From: Lentisphaeria bacterium
GTDB lineage: Bacteria; Verrucomicrobiota; Lentisphaeria; Oligosphaerales; Oligosphaeraceae
NCBI GenBank assembly: GCA_024405235.1
Contig: JAKSPA010000049.1
Span: 1-9,334, forward strand
Direction of reading: 5' to 3'
DNA length: 9,334 nt
Under the pieces are notes generated by a model. That model was not told where the DNA came from and did no database searches. It saw only the letters and a program-made list of their open reading frames with translations. A program made the position numbers and the translations under genes. The stretch's first letter is position 1; every line of letters starts with the position of its first letter. Below, in pieces: positions 1 through 5,674 of this stretch.

Positions 1-1
1 A

Positions 2-736
2 ATCGAAACCGATTATATTGCAGGCGACAACATCAACCGCTGCAAGATCGGTACCTACGATCAAGGCGCCTATCTTTCGAGGCGAACCGCCGTGCGGCCC
101 CTGCCCTTCCATGCCGACTATCGCATCCATCACAGCGAGTTTCACGTCGGCGGTGCGGTTGATGTCGATCATCAGATCCGACAGCCTGTCACGGTCCTGG
201 AGTCTGAAATGGTATTGCGCCTTCTGCGTGCCTGGAATCAGACCATATTGGTTTTTCAACGCTCCCGTGTAGCCCATCTGGACATGTGTCTTCACTTTGG
301 GAAGCGTTATTACGACATCGACATCCTTTAGATGGCTTGTCAGTTCAAGATGCTTGCCAATCGCATTCTCCAGATTCTCGAAAAGCGCCGTTTCGTCAAA
401 GACAGCGCACTCCGCGCCCTCTTCGTCGCATACCGACTGAATTCCGCAGGCACGCATGTTTTCGGCGGTTCCGCCGACACCAGGGCCGTCGCCGACCAGA
501 ATGCGCGACGCACCGGCACGGCGGACCAGACGGATTACCGCACGGACGACTTCTGGATGGGTGGTCACCGCTTCGTCAGGGCGAGCGGGCGCAAGAAGAT
601 TGACCTTCAAAAGCACACGGTCGCCCTGCCTTACAATGCCACCCATTCCGCCAAATGGCGCCAGACCACGTTCCAGCGCATCTTCAAGCGCGGCCGGAAC
701 GTAGTCGTCAACGGGAATGAGTGAAACAACTGTCAT
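2..736 (-). CDS. DUF362 domain-containing protein, C-terminus beyond window edge
   Basis: The visible 245 codons read from ATG at 736 and stay open to the left edge, so the C-terminal end is missing. The protein starts MTVVSLIPVDDYVPAALEDA and has the pattern known for DUF362 (PF04015): a 'GDRVLLKVNLLAPARPDEAV' strand-loop, 'ILVGDGPG' followed by a Cys pair (ACGIQSVC), 'DVVITLPKVKTHVQMGYTGA', then 'LKNQYGLIPG' and 'LAVMDAIVGMEGQGPHGG'. Near the edge it reads 'KIGALIVGTDLAAVDVV'. The family has no firmly assigned reaction. Many members carry C-terminal 4Fe-4S ferredoxin motifs and are thought to be redox or iron-sulfur related; whether this one does cannot be seen here. Its ATG overlaps the TGA of the preceding membrane-protein gene (ATGA, 733-736), which suggests translational coupling. 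The nearest purine run, AAAGGG, lies about 6 nt before the start and could serve as a weak ribosome site. Family assignment is confident; function is not. Confidence 0.88.
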   Translation of the reverse strand, partial: MTVVSLIPVDDYVPAALEDALERGLAPFGGMGGIVRQGDRVLLKVNLLAPARPDEAVTTHPEVVRAVIRLVRRAGASRILVGDGPGVGGTAENMRACGIQSVCDEEGAECAVFDETALFENLENAIGKHLELTSHLKDVDVVITLPKVKTHVQMGYTGALKNQYGLIPGTQKAQYHFRLQDRDRLSDLMIDINRTADVKLAVMDAIVGMEGQGPHGGSPRKIGALIVGTDLAAVDVVACNIIGFD

Positions 737-1572
737 TGAAGCCCTTTGGGATCGCCTAATATCTCTTTGAGCACCATGGCCTTCTGGAGTTCCTTCTCTC
801 CATGCGGAATGATGGATGAGTATGGACTCCTGCGGACAGTGGAATGTCCTGTCGTCATGGGCGTCTTTTCGGCCTCAGTCGTCGCGATATGGCTGTCGGC
901 GTGCTTGGCCGCCATGGACGGACCATGTTCAGGCAGAGTGTCCTTGACATTCACTGGCGCGACATGGCTGTCGGCGTGAGCACCGGAAGCCATCATCGTG
1001 CCAGCCATCGGCGACTCGTGCGGCGGCGGCATCGGCGCCGCATACGACTCGCCCGCGTGCTCGTCTCTGGCAGGGGCGTTCGGCGCGTATGTGTCGTCGG
1101 AAACAGAAATCACCGTCTCAGACCATTCGCCGACACCACCATCAAAGCCACCGCCATCAGCGGAATCGGCATCATCGTCCAAGCCTTTCGCAACCAGTTC
1201 GGCGGCCGTGCATTGCGCGTCCTCTCGCAATTCGGCGATAAGCCCGTCGTCTATGCCACCGACAGCAAGCGTTCGATGCTCTTGAAGCGTCAGCACATAG
1301 TCGCCTTCGCCGCCATTAGTGAATTTCATGAAATAGAAATCCACCATCTGCTGGTAAACATCAACTAGATGCTTCTTGACAAACGCGTCTTGCCTATCGA
1401 CGAATTTCGGCAAGACAAGCGTTTGTCCCCAGTAGAAGAAGACGGTGCTGGGAACCTGCTCCGATGGCGGAGCAGCATCATCCTGTCGGCTCTGATTCTT
1501 CCCGTGGCGCATCGCCGTGACGATCGCCTTGAGCACGAAGCCAAGCCAGATTACAATGAATACATATCTCAT
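733..1572 (-). CDS. Unrecognised single-pass membrane protein downstream of floA
   Basis: A 279-residue protein that I do not recognise as a named family. Residues 2-20 form one hydrophobic helix (YVFIVIWLGFVLKAIVTA). The basic flank that follows (RHGKNQSR) favours a cytoplasmic C-terminal part by the positive-inside rule. Residues 43-120 look folded (TVFFYWGQTLVLPKF, DAFVKKHLVDVYQQMVDFYF, GDYVLTLQEHRTLAVGG, DGLIAELREDAQ). Residues about 130-250 are acidic, then Ala/Pro/His/Met-rich and probably disordered. This stretch includes a near-repeat, GAHADSHVA and AKHADSHIA, exactly 25 residues apart. The end, GEKELQKAMVLKEILGDPKG, is helical. From memory it resembles a C-terminal motif shared by many otherwise dissimilar planctomycete and related proteins (inference, not searched). 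ATG at 1572 lies 6 nt after the floA stop and overlaps the DUF362 start, so it is most likely in the floA operon and may act with FloA at the membrane. No strong Shine-Dalgarno sequence precedes it; GGAAAA lies within the floA end. Confidence 0.85.
   Translation of the reverse strand: MRYVFIVIWLGFVLKAIVTAMRHGKNQSRQDDAAPPSEQVPSTVFFYWGQTLVLPKFVDRQDAFVKKHLVDVYQQMVDFYFMKFTNGGEGDYVLTLQEHRTLAVGGIDDGLIAELREDAQCTAAELVAKGLDDDADSADGGGFDGGVGEWSETVISVSDDTYAPNAPARDEHAGESYAAPMPPPHESPMAGTMMASGAHADSHVAPVNVKDTLPEHGPSMAAKHADSHIATTEAEKTPMTTGHSTVRRSPYSSIIPHGEKELQKAMVLKEILGDPKGLQ
881..978 (-). repeat. Two 23-bp direct repeats, 75-bp period, inside a coding region
   Basis: Positions 881-903 and 956-978 are near-identical; the core ATGGCTGTCGGCGTG on the + strand is shared exactly. 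Over 23 bp I count two differences. The spacing of 75 bp keeps the reading frame of the minus-strand gene and yields HADSHIA and HADSHVA at residues 224-230 and 199-205. The rest of the 25-residue unit is diverged. This looks like an old in-frame duplication within a low-complexity linker. Confidence 0.7.
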
Positions 1573-1578
1573 TGCAAA

Positions 1579-2559
1579 TTAATTTTCCGCGGGCGATTCG
1601 CCTGCGATGTTTCTACGCATGTCGGTATCGGACTTGATGTTTTCCATGCGGTAGTAGTCCATCACGCCAAGCTTGCCGCTCTTGAGAGCCTCCGCCATGG
1701 CAAGAGGAACTTCAGCCTGCGCGGAAACAACCTGCGCCTGCATCTCCTGAACCTTCGCACGCATTTCCTGTTCGGCGGCGACGGCAGCTGCACGACGGAC
1801 TTCCGCCTTGGCCTGTGCAACGCGGCGGTCGGCTTCCGCCTGATCGGCCTGCAGTCTTGCGCCGATGTTGTCGCCTACGTCAACGTCCGCGATGTCGATG
1901 GATAGAATCTCGAAGGCGGTGCCGGAGTCCAGTCCCTTCTCAAGCAGACGCTGGGAGATGTTGTCGGGATTCTCGAGAACGGCGCTGTAGGAGGTGCTGG
2001 AACCGATCGTAGTGACGATGCCTTCGCCGACACGGGCGATGATGGTGTCTTCCGTGGCACCGCCGACAAGACGTTCGAGATTCGTTCGCACGGTGACGCG
2101 CGCACGTACCTTGAGTTGAATACCGTCCTTTGCGACGGCGTCCAGAGTATCATGGTCGGTGCCGCGTTTCGGACAGTCGATCACGCGCGGATTGACGCTG
2201 GTTCTGACGGCCTCGAGAACATCGCGTCCCGCCAGATCGATTGCGGCGGCCTGACGGAAGGTCAGGCCCAGAGAGGCCTTGTCCGCAGCGATGAGAGCGT
2301 TGACGACGCGCTCGACATTGCCGTGAGCCATGTAGTGGCTTTCCAGTTCGTCGGTGGAAATCGTCGTAAGACCAGCCTTGCGCAACTGGATGTACGAACG
2401 CACGATCAGCGACGAAGGCACATGGCGCAGAGTCATCATGAGCAACCGCGCGAATGAGATGTGCGCGCCGGACGACATGGCCTGAAGCCAGGTGCCGAAA
2501 TAGCTGATCATTATGCACACGATGATGAAACCAACGATGATTGCAATTGCAGCTAACAA
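1579..2559 (-). CDS. floA: Flotillin-like protein FloA (UPF0365/YqfA family)
   Basis: A 326-residue protein of the usual FloA length and architecture. An N-terminal hydrophobic hairpin or helix (AAIAIIVGFIIVCIMISYF, about residues 3-21) is followed by the family's 'RLLMMTLRHVPSSLIVRSYI' segment. Next comes 'LTTISTDELESHYMAHGNVE' and the SPFH/band-7-like core with 'DGIQLKVRARVTVRTNLERL', 'VGEGIVTTIGSS' and 'FEILSIDIADVDVG'. An Ala/Glu/Gln/Arg-rich coiled coil spans about residues 230-285, and the tail is 'GVMDYYRMENIKSDTDMR'. FloA proteins assemble into detergent-resistant foci in the inner membrane and are thought to organise functional membrane microdomains. B. subtilis floA follows an NfeD gene; no NfeD is seen upstream here. 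The start is uncertain. The TTG at 2559 has no Shine-Dalgarno sequence, the frame is open further upstream (KKIFIG precedes the helix), and there is no upstream ATG, GTG or TTG. A rare start such as ATA at 2571, or a TTG start without a ribosome site, is therefore needed. The next gene begins 6 nt after the stop. Confidence 0.93.
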   Translation of the reverse strand: MLAAIAIIVGFIIVCIMISYFGTWLQAMSSGAHISFARLLMMTLRHVPSSLIVRSYIQLRKAGLTTISTDELESHYMAHGNVERVVNALIAADKASLGLTFRQAAAIDLAGRDVLEAVRTSVNPRVIDCPKRGTDHDTLDAVAKDGIQLKVRARVTVRTNLERLVGGATEDTIIARVGEGIVTTIGSSTSYSAVLENPDNISQRLLEKGLDSGTAFEILSIDIADVDVGDNIGARLQADQAEADRRVAQAKAEVRRAAAVAAEQEMRAKVQEMQAQVVSAQAEVPLAMAEALKSGKLGVMDYYRMENIKSDTDMRRNIAGESPAEN

Positions 2560-2696
2560 ACCGATGAATATTTTTTTGTCTTCTTTTCTTTTTGGATTGG
2601 GAAGTTGGCCGACAGTGAAGTTCGGCGGGCTTCTTGTTCGGTTGTATTTTAATCAGATCTCTAACTGCGAGAAAAACTTAAAAGGTTATGAAATTG

Positions 2697-2894
2697 TCAG
2701 AAAATATATTCGTGAAGCACACTAAGAACAATCCAAAGCGACATCAATACGAATATCGCCACGCAAAATGCAGCGGCTCGACCGACCTGCCGATGCCGTC
2801 TGACACGCGTTTGGCGTCCGCTGCCGTCAAGAACCGCCAGAAGTTTCTTGCGTCTCCTTGCAGATAATTTAATTGGCCCTGACGATGGTGACAT
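2697..2894 (-). CDS. Possible small basic single-pass membrane protein
   Basis: A 65-codon reading frame fills most of the gap between pilT and floA. I do not recognise a family. The first 38 residues are strongly basic (SARRRKKLLAVLDGSGRQTR, VRRHRQVGR; about a dozen Arg/Lys against one acidic residue). They are followed by a convincing hydrophobic helix at about residues 40-60 (AAFCVAIFVLMSLWIVLSVL) and a short tail, HEYIF. By the positive-inside rule the basic end would be cytoplasmic, making it a tail-anchored or type II small membrane protein. Against it being real: the ATG has no Shine-Dalgarno sequence, the length is short, and the frame continues open up to the pilT stop without another standard ATG/GTG/TTG start. 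In favour: same strand as its neighbours, the clean split into basic part and helix, and otherwise unexplained space. Homology across related genomes would decide. Confidence 0.42.
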   Translation of the reverse strand: MSPSSGPIKLSARRRKKLLAVLDGSGRQTRVRRHRQVGRAAAFCVAIFVLMSLWIVLSVLHEYIF

Positions 2895-2916
2895 TTGCAG
2901 TGGAAAGCCATGCGCA

Positions 2917-2944
2917 GACGCCGTCGATTTTCTCAGGCGGCGTC
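2917..2944 (-). repeat. Inverted repeat (hairpin) just downstream of pilT
   Basis: GACGCCGTC (2917-2925) pairs with GGCGGCGTC (2936-2944) in a 9-bp stem with one G-T wobble, around a 10-nt loop (GATTTTCTCA). It begins about 22 nt after the pilT stop on the transcribed strand. No T-run follows on the minus strand, so it is not a canonical intrinsic terminator. It could protect the pilT mRNA 3' end, act as a Rho-linked or partial terminator, or be incidental. Confidence 0.5.
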
Positions 2945-2966
2945 CACGCTTTGGCCAGTTGTTCGA

Positions 2967-4073
2967 TTACTGAATGATACCGCCGGAATCGGTGAGGAAG
3001 ATGCCCTTGAAGTTCATCTTCAGAGCCTGCGGATTGTCCGAGAGTTCGAGCGCCTTCTCTTCCGAGATGTCGCCCGAATTGTAGTGTTTGAGCAGGCACT
3101 GGTTGAAGGTCATCATGCCCATTTCCTCATTCGCCTCGATAGCCTGCTGGAGTTTGTCGATGCGTCCGTCGAAGATGAGTTTCTTCACGATAGGCGCATT
3201 GATCATGACTTCGGTGATAGGCACGACGCCCTTGCCGCTGGCCTTCTTCGCAAGGCGCTGGCAGATGATTGCCTTGACGCATTCTGAGAGGGACTTGCGG
3301 ATGGAATCGCGTTCTTCGATTGTGAACATGTCGAGAATACGGTTGATGGACTGCGGAGCGTCTTTTGTATGCAGCGTTGTGATGACCATGTGACCGGTTT
3401 CAGCAGCGGCAAGCGCAGTTTCGAAGGTCGTGCGGTTGCGCATTTCACCGACGACGATGATGTCTGGATCCTGACGCAGCGCATGGACCAGTGCGGAGTC
3501 GAAGGATTCTGCATCCAGACCGACTTCGCGCTGTTCGAAGAACGATTTGTCGTCCTCAAAGGTGTATTCGATAGGATCTTCAATGGTGATGATGTGTTTC
3601 TGGAAAGTCGTGTTGATGAAGTCGAGCATTGCGGCCATGGTGGTCGACTTACCAGAACCTGTGGTTCCCGTGATGAAGATGATGCCGTTGCTGTTGGAGG
3701 CAATCTCCTTCAGGATTTCGGGCAGTCCTGCTTCCTTGACGGTCGGCGCCTTGCTCTTGACGTAGCGCATGGTGATGCCGCGGTTGCCACGCTGGAGGTG
3801 AAGATTCACACGGAAACGACCTGCGTCTGGTTCCTGCCATGCAAAATCCAAATCGCCCTTTTCGGTGAATTCATCGTATTTCCCTTTGGGAACTATGTCC
3901 TGACAGAACTGATCGAAGAGTTTCGTGTCGACTTCAAAATCCAATTGTACGAGATTGGAATCTATGCGTAATTGGACATTCTTGTTTTCGCGAATGTGCA
4001 AGTCACTCGCGCGCTCGTCAACCGCGTATTTCAGCAGGTCGTGCAAGCATGATTTTTTTAGTTCTACTGCCAT
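2967..4073 (-). CDS. pilT: PilT/PilU-type type IV pilus retraction ATPase
   Basis: A hexameric secretion-superfamily ATPase expected to drive pilus retraction and twitching at the cytoplasmic face of the inner membrane. From ATG 4073 the protein has 368 residues. It has an N-terminal PAS-like region opening with the family phrase 'AVDERASDLHI', Walker A GTTGSGKST (136-144), Asp box TIEDPIEY (163-170), Walker B DPDIIVVGEMR (202-212) and His box GHMVITTLHT (227-236). The PilT C-terminal signature AIRNLIRE is not present; the equivalent region is IVKKLIFDGRIDKL, which is closer to PilU, and the tail is NPQALKMNFKGIF. It could therefore be a PilU-like accessory motor. The frame extends to GTG at 4130, where AAAGGAG abuts the start with no spacer. 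I prefer ATG 4073, which has an A-rich leader and leaves the usual short N-terminus, but the 387-residue form cannot be excluded. No other pilus genes lie in the window. The phosphofructokinase gene ends 69 nt upstream. Confidence 0.94.
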   Translation of the reverse strand: MAVELKKSCLHDLLKYAVDERASDLHIRENKNVQLRIDSNLVQLDFEVDTKLFDQFCQDIVPKGKYDEFTEKGDLDFAWQEPDAGRFRVNLHLQRGNRGITMRYVKSKAPTVKEAGLPEILKEIASNSNGIIFITGTTGSGKSTTMAAMLDFINTTFQKHIITIEDPIEYTFEDDKSFFEQREVGLDAESFDSALVHALRQDPDIIVVGEMRNRTTFETALAAAETGHMVITTLHTKDAPQSINRILDMFTIEERDSIRKSLSECVKAIICQRLAKKASGKGVVPITEVMINAPIVKKLIFDGRIDKLQQAIEANEEMGMMTFNQCLLKHYNSGDISEEKALELSDNPQALKMNFKGIFLTDSGGIIQ

Positions 4074-4142
4074 TTTGATTTGTGTTGTTTTGTTGTTGCG
4101 GGAATTCGCGTCTGAAAATTGTTGCGTCACTCCTTTGCCAGG

Positions 4143-5513
4143 CTATTTTTGCGTTTCGGTCGCCTTGGAACCCTCTCCGCATTGTCCATCCATGAATTTG
4201 GATTGACGCGTCGTGAGAAGAACACTTTGCCATAGCTGTCCAACCGGATCGACCTTGCGTCTGGCGCTGGTGGCCAAAGTGATCGGCACGTATGTGAAAT
4301 AGCCCTGCCAGTTGCCGACCACTAGATCGGTCATGCCTGCCATGGCGGCATGGACGGCATGCTGCGCGAGATGCAGGCAGAAGATCGAATCGTTTGCGTT
4401 GGCGGGAAGGCTGCGTATCTCGTAGCTCGGATCAAAGTATTTTATTGAAATGTCAAGATTCTTGGAGGCGAAATGCTTCTTGATCCTGTCCTTCAGGAAG
4501 ACACCTATGTCGCTGTGGAGCACGTTGCCGGATTTGTCGATCTGACGTTCGCCTTCCAGCAGTTCCTGTCCCGCGCCTTCGGCGGCCACCATCAGGGCGT
4601 GCTGCTTGCGGGCCATGCGAAGCTCCAGCGCCTCGAGAAGACCGCCAGGACCTTCCAGACCAATCGGCACTTCGGGAATCAGGCAGAAGTTCGCCACGGA
4701 GTTCGCCAGAGAGGCATAGGCGGCTATGAATCCAGAATCGCGGCCCATCAAGCGGACAAGTCCCAGGCCGTTGAACGCGCCCTTCGCTTCGTTGTGAGCA
4801 CAGCTCAGAATGTTCGCAGCCGCCTGGACTGCCGTTTCAAAGCCGAAGGTCTTGTCCATGAAGTTCAAGTCGTTGTCGATCGTCTTCGGAATGCCGACGA
4901 CGCTGCAATCGACATGGTGCTTCATGCACTCCTCCGCAATGGCGTGCGCGCCGCGCTGCGTGCCGTCTCCGCCTATCGTGAAAAGGATGTTGATGTTCAG
5001 ACGGTCAATCGTCTTGACGATTTCATCAGTGGGCTGCTCGCCTCTTGAAGAACCGAGAATCGAACCGCCTTCCGAATGGATGTCGTCCACCACGTCCGGA
5101 TTTAGTTCCAAAGGACTCAGCTTGTAGGCCGGATTGAGTCCCATGTAGCCATATTTTATACCGAAGATGTTGTCCACGCCATAGATATACCACAGCGTAT
5201 TCACCAATCCCTTTATGACATCGTTAAGACCAGGACACAGTCCGCCGCAAGTGACAATGCCGACGCGCGTCCAGGACGGATCGTGGAAGATCTGCCTGCG
5301 CGGTCCTGCCGCAAGAAAGGACGGCATGGCATTGTGCTCTTTCAGGAACTGACGATTGCGCTCTGCGTCTGCGCAGTAGCAGATTCGCTCGTCGTCATCT
5401 ACGAAAATGGCATTCCGCAAAGGCGACTTTAACGTCGGCCTGCCCAGACGCTTGATAGAGAAGTCCATCTTCGGGAGGGCTTCGAGATTCACATCTATGT
5501 TTTGTGGAAGCAT
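4143..5513 (-). CDS. pfkA: Long-form ATP-dependent-type 6-phosphofructokinase
   Basis: Phosphorylates fructose 6-phosphate to fructose 1,6-bisphosphate in cytoplasmic glycolysis. From ATG 5513 it has 456 residues, against about 320 for E. coli PfkA. It therefore belongs to the long or 'clade X'-like group that holds trypanosomal, amoebal, plant-type and many bacterial enzymes. Visible motifs are GIVTCGGLCPGLNDVIKGL (about 85-103), LGSSRGEQP, the phosphate-donor loop IGGDGTQRGA (180-189), catalytic PKTIDNDL (209-216), LVRLMGRDSGFIA (252-264) and the substrate loop YFDPSYEIRSLPANANDS (359-376). The second Gly of GGDG is typical of ATP users (PPi enzymes have GGDD). The Lys in PKTIDND is shared with PPi enzymes and with the ATP-dependent long clade. 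ATP dependence is thus likely but not certain. An upstream in-frame TTG at 5528 would add five residues; ATG is preferred. Neither start has a clear Shine-Dalgarno sequence. It is first in the leftward gene run and is divergent from the helicase gene. Confidence 0.93.
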   Translation of the reverse strand: MLPQNIDVNLEALPKMDFSIKRLGRPTLKSPLRNAIFVDDDERICYCADAERNRQFLKEHNAMPSFLAAGPRRQIFHDPSWTRVGIVTCGGLCPGLNDVIKGLVNTLWYIYGVDNIFGIKYGYMGLNPAYKLSPLELNPDVVDDIHSEGGSILGSSRGEQPTDEIVKTIDRLNINILFTIGGDGTQRGAHAIAEECMKHHVDCSVVGIPKTIDNDLNFMDKTFGFETAVQAAANILSCAHNEAKGAFNGLGLVRLMGRDSGFIAAYASLANSVANFCLIPEVPIGLEGPGGLLEALELRMARKQHALMVAAEGAGQELLEGERQIDKSGNVLHSDIGVFLKDRIKKHFASKNLDISIKYFDPSYEIRSLPANANDSIFCLHLAQHAVHAAMAGMTDLVVGNWQGYFTYVPITLATSARRKVDPVGQLWQSVLLTTRQSKFMDGQCGEGSKATETQK

Positions 5514-5534
5514 GGTCTTTTTTAACAAAACAGA

Positions 5535-5550
5535 GGCACGGCAGAGTGCC
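5535..5550 (-). repeat. Small hairpin in the leader of the phosphofructokinase gene
   Basis: GGCAC (5535-5539) and GTGCC (5546-5550) can pair around a 6-nt loop. On the transcribed (minus) strand this is followed by TCTGTTTTGTT and then the ATG at 5513. The stem has only 5 bp, so an attenuator-like role is possible but weakly supported. A GATAAT hexamer on the minus strand (5592-5597) is a candidate -10 for this gene, without a good -35. Confidence 0.3.
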
Positions 5551-5607
5551 GCCGATGCTCTTTATTCGCGGAAAAGAAAAAACTAAGGTAAATTATCGTG
5601 AAATTCA

Positions 5608-5636
5608 CCGACAAAATGTACCATCTAAACTATAAT
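5608..5636 (+). promoter_or_regulatory. Sigma-70-type promoter for the recD2-like gene
   Basis: A perfect -10 hexamer TATAAT (5631-5636) lies 17 bp downstream of CCGACA (5608-5613), which matches the TTGACA consensus at four of six positions. Transcription would start near 5643, giving a leader of about 30 nt before the ATG at 5675. The reverse complement around the -10 also reads TATTAT, so a divergent start towards the phosphofructokinase gene is conceivable. Confidence 0.62.
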
Positions 5637-5674
5637 ACGGAAAACGACCACCCGCATAGAATTCATTGAAAAAA

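Noticed and set aside
844..1368. 174-codon + strand frame, very Arg/His-rich
   Set aside because: Arg/His-rich composition typical of an antisense shadow; the minus-strand gene is supported by its tight spacing to both neighbours.
2646..2674. TAAAAT as a -10 for floA on the minus strand
   Set aside because: The hexamer 17 bp upstream (TTTCTC) matches the -35 consensus at only two positions, so I do not list it as a promoter.
2869..3099. 76-codon minus-strand frame crossing the pilT end
   Set aside because: Its first half overlaps pilT in another frame and its end has no recognisable features. The alternative frame (2697-2894) has a clear membrane helix.
3369..3971. 200-codon open frame on the + strand
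   Set aside because: Antisense shadow of the PilT/PilU ATPase; no domain or start signal.
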